Shown here piece after piece: positions 35,043 through 45,600 of a DNA stretch of 64,000 bases. A model generated the notes under the pieces. The model was not told the origin of the DNA. It saw only the letters and a list, made by a program, of their open reading frames with translations, and made no database searches. The position numbers and the translations under genes were made by a program. This DNA is from Oxytricha trifallax. Its lineage: Eukaryota > Ciliophora > Spirotrichea > Sporadotrichida > Oxytrichidae. The stretch is from positions 1 to 64,000 of the forward strand of contig ARYC01019178.1 in NCBI GenBank assembly GCA_000711775.1, given 5' to 3'. Position 1 is the first letter of the stretch; every line of letters starts with the position of its first letter.

Positions 35043-36862
35043 ATATAAAATTTGATAAAAACCCAAGAGTAATTTTTTTAGAGAATCGTGAGTATGATAA
35101 ATTAAATTAAGAATTCCTCATCTTCCAAATATATCAAAGGCCAAAACCCATTAGTGAAATTGGAAATCGAGTGGAAAGTGAAAATTAAAAAGTGATTTAT
35201 AAAACCCTTGATTTAAACTATTAAACGATTAAATATTTAAAATTACAAAACATGGCAGACTTTGTTGCTGTCGAGTCTTTCAGCTAATATTGAGCTAGTG
35301 GGGCGAACTTAAGGTCATTCGGTAGCCCTTTCAAAACTAGGAGAAATTTGGGTTCTTGGGGCACACAGCACACAGCACACGCCCTGGCGAAGATGCGCTT
35401 GATGTAGTTTTTGCAGTCTCCCGGTCTACTAATTAATAACAACTCTCACTCAAGACAGCAGCATCAGGGAAAATCCAGTCTCTCACGCGAAGAAAGATCA
35501 GTCTGGAGATGTCTTCGCCTGGGAGGAAGCTCTGCTCTTAAGCATTTGCCTTGGGTAATCGCGATACCTGAGCGTGGGGATCAAGCAATGAGTACTGAGT
35601 GGCATCGGCGCCTACCTATAGGCTAGCAGGGAGGCATTCAGCTGTTCCATGAGTTGGGTAGAGGAGTGCTCGGACATCGGGGTATCGTCATGAGTCGACA
35701 ATTGATGCTCGACTAGGAGCTTCGCAAGACCTGTACATTATTTGATGGCTTGGCCTCAGGAGGAGCGTTAGTGTTACCAGTTGCAATGGATAAGTGGTCT
35801 GTTTACTAATCAGACCCGTTGGACCGCCTTCGTTGGCCAGGGAGATTCGTGAAGTCAGCATACACAAGCACAAGTGCAGACTACGAGGGTCAGCTAGATT
35901 TCCTCTAACATGAGTTGCAGATTTATTCAAAGGCTATTAGGAATTCATTTAGAGATTTCCTCTAGAACACAGAGCTTTTCCTCTTAAGCTCAAGCTAATT
36001 TTCGTCTCAAGGTCTGAATTGGATTTCATAAGGCGCGATAGGAAAAGGGCTTTATAAGCCTCCCTGGCCAACGAAGGAGGTCAAACGGGTCTGATTAGTA
36101 AACAGATCACTTATCCATTGCAACTGGTAACACTAACGCTCCTCCTGAGGCCAAGCCATCAAATAATGTACAGGTCTTGCGAAGCTCCTAGTCGAGCATC
36201 AATTGTCGACTCATGACGATACCCCGATGTCCGAGCACTCCTCTACCCAACTCATGGAACAGCTGAATGCCTCCCTGCTAGCCTATAGGTAGGCGCCGAT
36301 GCCACTCAGTACTCATTGCTTGATCCCCACGCTCAGGTATCGCGATTACCCAAGGCAAATGCTTAAGAGCAGAGCTTCCTCCCAGGCGAAGACATCTCCA
36401 GACTGATCTTTCTTCGCGTGAGAGACTGGATTTTCCCTGATGCTGCTGTCTTGAGTGAGAGTTGTTATTAATTAGTAGACCGGGAGACTGCAAAAACTAC
36501 ATCAAGCGCATCTTCGCCAGGGCGTGTGCTGTGTGCTGTGTGCCCCAAGAACCCAAATTTCTCCTAGTTTTGAAAGGGCTACCGAATGACCTTAAGTTCG
36601 CCCCACTAGCTCAATATTAGCTGAAAGACTCGACAGCAACAAAGTCTGCCATGTTTTGTAATTTTAAATATTTAATCGTTTAATAGTTTAAATCAAGGGT
36701 TTTATAAATCACTTTTTAATTTTCACTTTCCACTCGATTTCCAATTTCACTAATGGGTTTTGGCCTTTGATATATTTGGAAGATGAGGAATTCTTAATTT
36801 AATTTATCATACTCACGATTCTCTAAAAAAATTACTCTTGGGGTTTTATCAAAATTTTAGTC
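35043..36862. repeat. GC-rich long palindrome M
   Basis: Two arms of about 802 bp (35043-35844 and 36061-36862) are near-perfect reverse complements around a 216-bp spacer. GC content is near one half in the inner arms and spacer, far above the surroundings. The arms include acacagcacacagcacacg near 35365 and its complement near 36525. It lies inside element N. Confidence 0.93.
35393..36094 (+). CDS. 233-codon ORF spanning palindrome M
   Basis: ATG 35393 to TGA 36092-36094 stays open with TAA/TAG as Gln, starting in the left arm, crossing the spacer and ending in the right arm. It includes HLPWVIAIPERGDQAM, ASGGALVLPVAMDKWSVYQS and, in the spacer, RWPGRFVKSAYTSTSADYEG then LDFLQHELQIYSKAIRNSFR. 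The spacer part looks the most protein-like. With one stop codon and high GC, an open frame of this length by chance is not excluded. No family is recognised. Confidence 0.35.
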
Positions 36863-37199
36863 TCCTTACTGAAATAATAGTAATATAAAAATTTAATGTG
36901 TATGGTTAAAATATGAAAAGATTCAAATTTTCATTTAATGCAATAAAATCTTTAAACAAATTATAATTTTTATTTATAATATTTTAAAATAAATTAAAAT
37001 TTATTATACGATTTGTGATAGAGCAGGCATAAATAAAAATAAGGGATTTATAAAATAATTAAAGAAAATATTAAAATTGACATTTATTGGATCAATAAGG
37101 TTAAATTATGAAACAGATAGAAATATAATAATATATGAAAAAAGAATCATAGTATGATAAAAATAATTTTGGTATATAAATATATATATATATATAATT

Positions 37200-37345
37200 C
37201 TATACAATGGGACGTCATGAAGTAATCTGGGACGTTCTGGCGCACCTGGGATGTCCTGACGTTATCTGTTTGGTCCTGGCGTCACCTGGGACGTCCTGAC
37301 GACACTTGGGACGTCCTGTCGCGCCTGGGATGTTCTGACATCAAT
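37200..37345 (-). repeat. Right array of 20-bp repeats, inverted
   Basis: Variants of cctgggacgtcctgacgtca in tandem (for example 37286-37305), the complement of the units at 34045-34190. Orientation is opposite to the left array, as expected for subterminal repeats of one element. Confidence 0.85.
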
Positions 37346-37352
37346 ACCCTAA

Positions 37353-38015
37353 TTTTTATATTACCAACAAAAATCTTAAGACTTTCATAATCATATATAT
37401 AATAAAATAATTTATAATAATTTAATAGAGAATACAAATTATAAAATTATTAAATACTCATTTTAGCTGCTATGAGTAAATATAATTTGCATAAAAATTA
37501 AACAATGTTTTTTAAATTAATGTAGTCAATAAAACATTTCGTTCATTCTTTTTTAATCAATTTTATACGTTTAAATACTGTCAACGAATATTATATATAT
37601 ATATATTATTTTTTAATTAATTAAAAGTCTTGTTTTATTTTTTTGTTTAAAAAAACAGCAATAATATTATATCATACCCAATTAACTTTTAAATTTTAAA
37701 TTATTTTTATAATTCCTAGAAAACAAAGAGTATCAACATTAAGTACTTGAATTCCATTTTTAATAACAATATAATTAAGGGTTAAAATTTAAATTACTAT
37801 TCTCTAATAAATAATAATATTTAATCATATAATTTAATACAAATTCCAAATATTTGTAAAAAAGTGTAAGCGATCTATAATCTGGTAACTTATTCATATA
37901 AAAACATTTAATTATATATATATATATTTATTCTAAATAAAACTTAATCAATTTAAGGTGAGAGCCCTTAAAATGGTTTAATCTGAAATTCAATTATATT
38001 TGTAATAAATTAATA
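37353..38015. other. AT-rich spacer with TA runs
   Basis: AT-rich DNA with short TA dinucleotide runs (about 37593-37606 and 37912-37926). No coding island was recognised. Confidence 0.4.
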
Positions 38016-38019
38016 TATA

Positions 38020-38112
38020 TATATATTTTACTATTGTAGATGCTGTATTATAAGTAGTATCAATATTCACTGCTAAATAAAAGTAGTCTATGGTGCTTTA
38101 TTTGTACAAATG
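38020..38112 (-). CDS. Short MDS island
   Basis: The minus strand reads STIDYFYLAVNIDTTYNTAS then TIVK. It is short, but matches the style and strand of neighbouring islands. It is flanked by AT-rich DNA on one side and, 400 bp away, by foldback element K. Confidence 0.4.
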
Positions 38113-38510
38113 CGAATTATTATATTTATAAATTAGTAGTGGAATATTTTTATAATATGAATGGGCTACAGCAAGTATAAATAAATTATTAAATTATTAT
38201 TAACACTCTATAATGGAGGATTAGGAAGTTGAAGCTCATAATTTAAAAGCTCAATATAATTAGAAGAAAATGCAAAATTATTACATGTTTTATTTAAAGT
38301 ATAAGTTAATTTTAATGAAAAAATTAATAATTAAAATAAAATACAATACAATACAAGTATTATTGATTAGATTTTTCCATGCAATCACTATGTTTTTTAC
38401 AAAAATATTAAAAAAATGCTTTTATTTCCTACAGACTTTTATTTTATAAACTTTTTATTTATTTAATAATATGTAAAAAGCATAAATAATTTGGATTTTA
38501 ATGGTCTCTT

Positions 38511-39399
38511 GGGGGGGGTCTAAGTCGGTACCATATGAAAAATTTTGTCTTACCCAAATCTCCTAAATCGGTACCTCATAAAAAAAAATTTTTTTCCTAA
38601 AATAATGTCAAAATCCTAAATCTGTGAAGAATCATTATTTGACATTATTTACCTAACTATCATCCTACCCCACAAAAAATATTATTCTATATTAAAATTT
38701 ACTTTTCAACTTCTGAATCAGACTCCTTCATGACATAGCAATCATCATGACACTAATATTTTAATAAAATAACATATATTTATTACAAAATTAATTTTTC
38801 AATAGGACAGAGATTTGTTATAAGTAAAAAATAAAAATATTTATTTATAAAAAAATCTAATAATTCAATTTAGAACGACATAATTATTGGGCTGAATGAA
38901 TGATATCTAGCATAAAATCAAATTTGCCCTTTGATTTGTCTTTTTCAAAATGGCAATTAATCAAGCAAACAATGATATGATTCTCTTAATTTCGAATCTT
39001 CGTTCTAAATTGAATTATTTGATTTTTTTTATAAATAAATATATTTATTTTTTTACTTATAACAAATCTCTGTTCTATTGAAAAATTAATTTTGTAATAA
39101 ATATATGTTATTTTATAAAATATTAGTGTCATGATGATTGCTATGTCATGAAGGAGTCTGATTCAGAAGTTGAAAAGTAAATTTTAATATAGAATAATAT
39201 TTTTTGCGGGGTAGGATGATAGTTAGGTAAATAATGTCAAATAATGATTCTTCACAGATTTAGGATTTTGACATTTTTTGAGGAAAAAAAATTTTTTTTA
39301 TAAGGTACCTACTTAGGATTTTGGGGTAAGAAAATTTTTTTTCATATGTTACCGACTTAGGATTTCAAAAATTGAGTGGTACCGACTTAGACCCCCCCC
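38511..39399. mobile_element. Foldback element K with 7-bp target repeats
   Basis: 889 bp. Ends gggggggg-tctaagtcggtaccatatg and its complement, arms of about 400 bp and a short centre near 38950. GTCTCTT is repeated directly at 38504-38510 and 39400-39406. It lies between MDS islands at 39.49 and 38.11 kb of the large gene. No ORF. The duplication length suggests a hAT-like or Mutator-like family. Confidence 0.88.
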
Positions 39400-39489
39400 G
39401 TCTCTTGGATTTCCTTGACTATCAAAAATTGAAAATACTGCATTTAAATTTAAATTAAATATTATTAATTACTAATATTATATGTTAAT

Positions 39490-39722
39490 TATTTTAAAAA
39501 TACTGGTCTAGCTACTGTACTTCCGTATACCATATTTCCTCCAATATACCAAAAGTCTAGATTAATTATATTCAATTTCTATTTTTTGCACAAAAAAATT
39601 TGTGAAATACTCTATAATTTAAATTTCTTTATTGATTAGAAGATCTTTATATTGTTTAAGGAGCCCCTTATCTAGTAGACTTCACTGGATTTAAAAATGG
39701 ATCTTGTATGAACATTAAGGAA
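39490..39722 (-). CDS. MDS islands of the large gene
   Basis: Two islands. About 39718-39640 reads LMFIQDPFLNPVKSTRQGAP. About 39562-39490 reads NIINLDFWYIGGNMVYGSTV then ARPV. AT-rich DNA between them (about 39570-39635) is a likely IES. Confidence 0.5.
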
Positions 39723-39775
39723 ATTGTTATTTTAAGTAATTAAAAATTAATTGTAAATATTTGTTAATTTATTAA

Positions 39776-40000
39776 GGTGTATTCCCCATATGGAATGCTT
39801 TAAAAACCGAGGACAATGCCCGTATTAATAAATTGAATAAAATGGATAGTCTTATTAATTTAATTGCTGAAGTAGGCAATGGAATTATAATATGATGCGC
39901 TCCATGAGGAACCTTAAGATCTTTAAATGCTTTATAAAGCTCCATGAAGATCTATTTTAATGAACCAGTTAGGAGCATTTGCATTCATTGCAACTATTAT
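39776..40000 (-). CDS. MDS island of the large gene, 75 codons
   Basis: A continuous minus-strand frame: IVAMNANAPNWFIKIDLHGA, SIQRSQGSSWSASYYNSIAY, FSNQINKTIHFIQFINTGIV and LGFQSIPYGEY. Gln codons are TAA. This is one of the longest uninterrupted coding pieces of the locus and one of the clearest. Confidence 0.65.
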
Positions 40001-40062
40001 GCGATATTATTAATATTTAGTGAAATCTAACTTCTTATTTGGAACAATTATTAATTAATTTA

Positions 40063-40170
40063 GAATACATACTGATCTTCCTCTGAAAACCGGACTTTCT
40101 GGATATAATCTCCAGGCTGATCTAAAGAGTACGCCCACGCATATTATCCTCCTTCAATTATTAGGCCTAC
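40063..40170 (-). CDS. MDS island of the large gene
   Basis: The minus strand reads LIIEGGQYAWAYSLDQPGDY then IQKVRFSEEDQYVF. Composition is rich in G, W, D, E and P. It is flanked by AT-rich stretches of 60-70 bp that look like conventional IESs. Confidence 0.62.
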
Positions 40171-40234
40171 AAAATGAAAAATAATTTATGAAATATCTAA
40201 ACCAATAATTAGATATATCCAAAATAATCTTATA

Positions 40235-40508
40235 GTATTTAATCTTTGTAAAAAGGAACTGGTGCTGCGAATGCATTTGAAGCTACTGATGAATCTTTCA
40301 CACTCCCTGCAATTGCTATTCTGTTATTTGCATCAATCTTAAAATAAGTAATTGGGGGTGGGGTAATAATCATAATACTAGCTCTCAGAAATCTTAAAAT
40401 ATAATTATTTGGTATTTTAAGAGTCAATATAAATGATTTAAAAATAAAAAATGAAATAAAACTACTTACTGATATCAATAAGGGTAGAGTTAATATAGCT
40501 TTTATCAT
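40235..40508 (-). CDS. First MDS of the large gene: signal peptide and N-terminus
   Basis: ATG 40508 starts MIKAILTLPLLISVSSFISF, a good secretory signal peptide. The open frame continues through an AT-rich stretch (40.39-40.47 kb, possibly an intron or IES: GTAAGT follows the signal peptide) into PPITYFKIDANNRIAIAGS, VKDSSVASNAFAAPVPFYKD. A secreted or surface protein is suggested. The sequence from about 40375 to 40590, including the start, is repeated in inverted orientation at 40725-40940. Confidence 0.6.
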
Positions 40509-40940
40509 AATATTTTTTGCAGTTAAATTTTGGAAAATTAATTTTTTAAAAAAGAAACTTTTTAATGAAATTATTTTTGATGTACCCTTCTAGATATAAA
40601 AACAAACTGATTGCATTATTATTCCATCAAAAACTTGAAAATATTATAAATCAAAGGATTTTTATAACATTGAATTGACTATTAATTGAATCAGTGTATT
40701 ATTATATTAAGAAAAAGGTACTTAATAAAATAATTTCATTAAAAAGTTTCTTTTTTAAAAAATTAAATTTTCCAAAATTTAACTGCAAAAAATATTATGA
40801 TAAAAGCTATATTAACTCTACCCTTATTGATATCAGTAAGTAGCTTTATTTCATTTTTTATTTTTAAATAATTTATATTGACTCTTAAAATACCAAATAA
40901 TTATATTTTAAGATTTCTGAGAGCTAGTATTATGATTATA
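40375..40940. repeat. Head-to-head inverted duplication of the gene's 5' end
   Basis: Arms 40375-40590 and 40725-40940 are near-identical inverse copies with about 135 bp between. The right arm reads atgataaaagctatattaac on the plus strand from 40798, a second copy of the start codon and signal-peptide segment. In the duplicate a TAA replaces part of the frame near 40867 and the match ends at tgattataaatca, where the original goes on to code for PPPITYF. Confidence 0.85.
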
Positions 40941-40949
40941 AATCATAGG

Positions 40950-41930
40950 ATCAGTAATTGCTCCTCCCCAAATTTTTAATATATTAAAGATACTATGGAA
41001 CTTATCTATTTTAAACAATTATTTGTGAATGTCAATATCGTAGATAAAAGTATCATCTTAATATCCCCCAAGTACTATTGGAAATGCATATTTCAAACAA
41101 CATTCAATTTATGACAAGAAAACTATCATTAACAGTAGCATTCTTTATATAATTTATCTTATAAAAACTGAAAAGATAAAAATTACAATTAGAAATATCA
41201 ATGTACAGAAATTTATAGAACTCTTATAATATATCAGAAATTTTTAAACATAACTTTATATAAAATATACAATTCAAAGTTGAACTGATTATGATTTGTT
41301 ATATGATTTATGTCTTATTAAAGTTAGTTTCGTCCTAGAATCTTTAGATATACATATATCAGAACAGTTTCTTTTCATGTTTATTTTTTAATATTTAATT
41401 AATATTTATATTAAGTCTCTTTAATTCCATAAAATACTTATTTAAACTTTGATTTATAATTGATCTAAAGTAGAATTCTTAATATTGATGAAAATTATGA
41501 GAAATATAAGATAATTTATTTATAAGAATTGTAATTAACAAAGACATTCCTATAAGTAAAAAAATATAACATGAGCTTTTTATTATGATATTCTGAAATA
41601 TTGTTATTGAAAATTAATAGAATTGAGGTTGATATCCGTAAAGTCTATAAATTAAGAAATCTGCAGTAAAATTATAGATGTTCATTGTGATATTTCATAA
41701 TATAAAAAGTCTGACTAATGCGGACATAATTTATTGTATAATTAAATATCTTGCAGCATCAAAATAAAGTATAATCAGATAAAGCTAATAAAATTTTTAT
41801 TCTTTGTATTTCATTTTTCTCAATTGATTATATTAATTGTTAAAATAAAATTAAATGACTGTTGATTAACGATTTATACTGAAAATTAAATATTTAACAA
41901 TTCACTGTTTAATACTAAAATCAAACCATC
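40950..41930. other. AT-rich spacer
   Basis: About 1 kb without a convincing coding island or repeat. Confidence 0.45.
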
Positions 41931-41939
41931 AATCTTAGT

Positions 41940-42490
41940 CGTGACGTAGACGTGTCTGAAGTTAGTTGACGTGGCAAGTCGTGAACTAGAAAAACTCCGA
42001 AAAACCACCTCGCCCCCTTTCCACTTCTCTCCGTACAGAGATGCATATGAGATAAGAGCCTAGCAAACTAGGAGTATCCCCCGCAGAGCTCGCAGAGATC
42101 CGCCTCCTATAAATAATTAAAGGGAGGTCTGGAGAAAAATCTTACCCGGTTCCACCGCTGCTGAGATAGTAGTCTCTGTCCTTTCGCTGTAGTAGCCTTA
42201 TTAACCCAACCAGGTGTGGGAGGAAAATCATTATCGTTGGCTTCTATGTTCTCATCTTCTCACTTTTGAAGGTTGAGCACCACCTTCATCCTGCTCCCTA
42301 TTACATAGGAAACTGAACACACGCCAGGTAGCTCATCTAATGCAGGGAAATCCTTAGCGTGCAGACGACTTGAGGAGTCTAGGATCTGAAAGATTGAACC
42401 CCGCAACCCCCTGCCTACCCTCAGCAGGCCTTAGTGTAGTAGAAAGCTGTATTAAAAAGTCCTAAGTGAGATTGTACCTCACCTAGCAAT
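41940..42490 (-). other. GC-rich island of unknown origin
   Basis: About 550 bp near half GC in AT-rich DNA, with sharp borders. The minus strand has two open stretches joined by a frame change near 42265: HAKDFPALDELPGVCSVSYV, and then EDENIEANDNDFPPTPGWVN, KATTAKGQRLLSQQRWNRVR with LCELCGGY. The second looks protein-like. A box-B-like ggggttcaatc occurs on the minus strand near 42395. It might be a fragment of a retroelement or of an MDS. No family is recognised. Confidence 0.45.
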
Positions 42491-42499
42491 TAACTTTCT

Positions 42500-43255
42500 A
42501 ATTTAATAATGTGAGTTATGATAAATTATATAGTAATAACTAAATTAAATGACTATTTCAATTAAATTATCACTTAAAACATAAATTACACCTTATCATT
42601 TAATTAGTAATGATTTTGGATTAATATATGTTATATAAATAAAAACATTTAAATTAAAAACAAATCTATAAGTTAATTTAAATTATATCCATTACAATTG
42701 AAATAATTAATTATAATATATTTAGGTAAATTCTCCAAAAAGTTTATTTCTTACAGTAGGTATTTAGATAATCATTAAAATTAAAGAAGTTAATTGTTTA
42801 TGTTCATTTTATTTAACTATTATTTTAGCTGATTATTTATTTATACTTAAACATTTCTAATTCACAAATAAATAAATAATTTTATTTTTACTATTTCACA
42901 ATTTTATTGTAAATTACTTGAGTAAATTATTTTAATTTATAATACATTTGATATTGTACAGATTAATCACTTAAATTACATAATAATATATAAAACCAAA
43001 TAAGTTTACAATTAAAATCATTTTTAATCTATTTATGAATAATTTTTTATGTTAATATTCTGATATAAATAATTAATGAATTGACTCTGATAAAATATTT
43101 TTGCTTGAATTTATTAAAATAAATAAATTCTAAGCAATACACTCTGAAGATATCAGAAATTGCATAAAAATTAAATTTAATAATTCTTTTAGTAGTATTA
43201 GTAGTAGTAGTAGTAAATAACTCAGGTAAGGTTATTATTTAACATGGAAATAGTT
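42500..43255. other. AT-rich spacer with a TAG trinucleotide run
   Basis: AT-rich DNA. A (TAG)n run lies at about 43192-43214. Nothing else is supported. Confidence 0.4.
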
Positions 43256-43263
43256 AATAATTT

Positions 43264-43379
43264 ATGAGTAGAAATGGAGTTTATAAGCAAGTTAAGCATG
43301 ACGAAATTGTTGAAGTTTTTTCCATTTTGATTTGGAACATTTCTTTAAGTTACTACGATCAGTTCAACAGAATCAATAT
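43264..43379 (+). CDS. First exon or MDS of an unknown plus-strand gene
   Basis: ATG 43264 reads MSRNGVYKQVKHDEIVEVFS, ILIWNISLSYYDQFNRINIE, then GTAAGTA, a strong 5' splice-site sequence. The residues look like a real N-terminus. It is probably continued by the island from 43633, with an intron or IES in between that carries a SINE-like insertion. No family is recognised. Confidence 0.45.
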
Positions 43380-43470
43380 TGAAGTAAGTACTTACTCATT
43401 CTAATGTTTATAGTGGAGTACTGACTGAAGAGCCTGATCAGTGACCAGGCATGCATATATAGTGATTTAA

Positions 43471-43580
43471 GCTGGAGATAAGAGATCCTTCGCCTGTGAC
43501 AACCGTTGGTGAGTGGTGGGGTTCGAACCAGGCTCCTCCATCTGCATGGCGAGGTGGCCACACCCTCGCTCCCTAGTCAC
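43471..43580 (-). mobile_element. SINE-like insertion, 110 bp, with 8-bp target repeats
   Basis: A GC-rich 110-bp block is flanked by direct repeats TGATTTAA (43463-43470 and 43581-43588). On the minus strand it contains a pol III box-A-like gtggccacctcgc and, about 30 bp on, a perfect box-B core GGTTCGAACC. A full tRNA does not fold by eye (the T-arm stem is imperfect), so a tRNA-derived SINE is more likely than a functional tRNA gene. Confidence 0.55.
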
Positions 43581-43632
43581 TGATTTAATTCTATTATTTT
43601 CAATTTTAAATTACAAATTCTTATTTATGATG

Positions 43633-44345
43633 ATCTATCTATTAAAGAGAACAAATAATAGACTGTTAATTATTATAAATACGAAAAGTTAATGATTTAC
43701 TCAGAAATCAACTTGTCAATGTTTATAAACATAAAATGATAGGAAGCATGCACTTTATCTTATTTATCTAAAAAATAACTACATAAGGATTTTCTGAAAA
43801 AAAACTATAAATAACTTTAACTTATTAAATGATCAAATTTCCATTAATACTGCAAAATTAAACTTAGATTTAAATAAGAAGTTATTTCATATGAATCAAT
43901 TAAATTTTCTTAGAACCTATATCCCACGATTTATGGAATTGCAAGCTAAAATTTAATGTATATTTCATTTCCATAATGAAGTGTTAAAATTATTAAATGT
44001 TAGAGTCCATAACGAAGAGGAATTTTTAACTTAAAATAAATCTTTTAATAGGAAAATTATAGATATCTAGTAGCAAAATCATTTTTTGAAATAGTAGCCT
44101 AAAATAAATAATCTTTCCCTACTATTATTATCAAAAGTAATGCAATCTAACTTCTTTTCTCAACCAAATTAAAAAAATGTTAAAGATATTTAGTAGCTAA
44201 CAGTGCTAAATATTTTATATTGTAAATTACCTCCTATCATTTACTACCTTTATAATCATATAATTATTATTATAACTTCGATTGAATAAATTAAAAGAAA
44301 AGGGGCAGCTTTTTTATTGCATTTTATTTTTAATTTATTTAGATT
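43633..44345 (+). CDS. Open frame continuing the plus-strand gene, unknown
   Basis: The frame opens after TGA at about 43630 and runs with TAA/TAG as Gln: REQIIDCQLLQIRKVNDLLR, NQLVNVYKHKMIGSMHFILF, later LRTYIPRFMELQAKIQ and HNEVLKLLNVRVHNEEEFL. The section to about 44050 looks coding; beyond it the DNA is very AT-rich and the open frame means little. Likely later part of the gene starting at 43264. Function unknown. Confidence 0.38.
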
Positions 44346-44479
44346 TTAATAGTTAATAAATAGTTTTTTAGTGTTATTTATTAATTATCTATTTAAGATT
44401 TATTTTAATGTAAATATTTCAATAATAAACTTATATATACCCTCAAATTAAAAGTTTAAATATAAAATACTGAAAATTA

Positions 44480-45430
44480 CAAGTAAATTAAATTAATCAA
44501 ACCTTAACTAAAATGAACGATATGAATAATAATAGGGTACTCTATAGTCTACTTTTTTCATATTTTTTCCCCGAAAAATATGCAAATTTTGGCCGATCAA
44601 ACATTACTATAATTTATTTTATTTTTATGGAAATTTTATTTAATAAATTAAAATCTAGTAATCTAGCTGAATTTTTCAATAAATAAAATGCAATATTGAA
44701 TGTACCGAATTAGTAGATTCCGGTGATGCCAAAAAATGTTAAATATTTTATAAATTGATGCCAGAAACAGATATATTACTTGTGCCTTTGCTTAGACTTT
44801 ATTGGCCTTATGTCTGAAAGTTGTATACTTAGACTCAAAACTACAACTGTTATGGTATCGGGAAATAAATTTAAACTATATTAATTTTTTCAATTATACA
44901 ATTTTTAATTACTCGAATTGATTACTAAAATATATTTATTGATGAAAACTTATTTTATTGGATATCATTTTATAAATAAAAGATTATAATGAATAAATTC
45001 AGATTAAACATTATAAAAATATGAATAAATTGAAATGTTAGATAAGAAATTGATAAAATTTTATAGATACTGAGCTTCCTTAACTGTTTTAAATAAAAAT
45101 GAATTATTTTTAGATAAAATGCGATAATATTCTCGTAGGCTAGGTGCTAATTTTTAACTTAGTAGTCTATTAGTATTAAAAACCCAAAATTACTCTATAT
45201 TCTTTTGATATTTTTATATTTTATTGGTAAATGTGGCTTTTATGTTTTTAAATAAAATTTTAAAGGCAGTGTACATATTTATACTTTAAATCCTAGAATA
45301 TTGGAAATAACTTAATAGATTTTTTTAATAAATATAATTTGTTCAGACAAATTATTTTATTGAGCTTCATATATTTCACCTTAAACATAATATTTTTTAT
45401 TTTATTTTGTATCATTTTACCCACCTTGAA
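44480..45430. other. AT-rich spacer with one ambiguous island
   Basis: At about 44695-44880 either strand could code (plus: CTELVDSGDAKKCQIFYKLM; minus: SFESKYTTFRHKANKVQAK). I could not decide. The rest is AT-rich and featureless. Confidence 0.3.
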
Positions 45431-45439
45431 AGATAAATT

Positions 45440-45600
45440 ATTTTAATGATAATGCAAACTAAAATTTATAGTCTTCCAATCCATCGCATTTATTAAAGAA
45501 TGAATAGATCGAGTTACAGGCTTTGCAATTCAAAATTTACAGGCATAACATCGTAATCTCTTAAAGATCTATGTATTTTTTGGAAAATATTTCAAACTCA
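45440..45600 (-). CDS. Cysteine-containing MDS island
   Basis: The minus strand reads IDLQEITMLCLQILNCKACN then SIYSFFNKCDGLEDYKFQF. CKAC and the spaced cysteines resemble Cys-rich repeats of ciliate surface proteins. Too short to assign. A weaker island (SHFCQVHIFRNDLHF) follows upstream near 45740. Confidence 0.42.

Larger units (their letters stand above)
34037..37352. mobile_element. Composite inverted-repeat element N with 20-bp iterons
   Basis: Opposed ends gggtaatgacgtcagga (34037) and the complement of ctgacatcaatacccta (about 37334-37352) begin arrays of a 20-bp repeat in inverted orientation (left 34045-34190, right 37200-37345). Inside the arrays the sequence ataccaaaattatttttat is also present on both sides. 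The centre holds the GC-rich palindrome at 35043-36862. The left half is about 500 bp longer than the right. No target duplication could be fixed. Confidence 0.65.
17700..40508 (-). other. Germline locus of one large fragmented gene (MDS/IES)
   Basis: Short coding islands, all on the minus strand and in a consistent order, run from a signal-peptide start at 40508 to about 17700. Each is separated by AT-rich spacers or by a whole mobile element. The protein style is constant: short beta-strand-like repeats with G-x-Y, aromatic and Thr/Ser/Asn-rich motifs, as in ciliate extracellular or cell-surface proteins. This is the expected picture for a macronuclear gene whose coding segments (MDSs) are interrupted by internal eliminated sequences (IESs) in the germline. 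Segments appear in linear, unscrambled order. That all islands belong to one gene is inference; two adjacent genes on the same strand remain possible, with the 30-38 kb gap the likeliest break. Confidence 0.55.

Noticed and set aside
35411..36493. Identical 71-codon ORFs on opposite strands in palindrome M
   Set aside because: They are mirror copies within the arms, cut only by TAG, which is Gln here. Only the longer frame 35393-36094 was kept, with low confidence.
40239..40508. Reading the stop after FYKD as the end of a small secreted protein
   Set aside because: That codon is TAA, which is Gln in this code. The coding islands downstream continue the gene.
43471..43580. A functional tRNA gene
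   Set aside because: Box B is perfect, but the T-arm stem and the acceptor stem do not pair by eye, and direct repeats flank the block.
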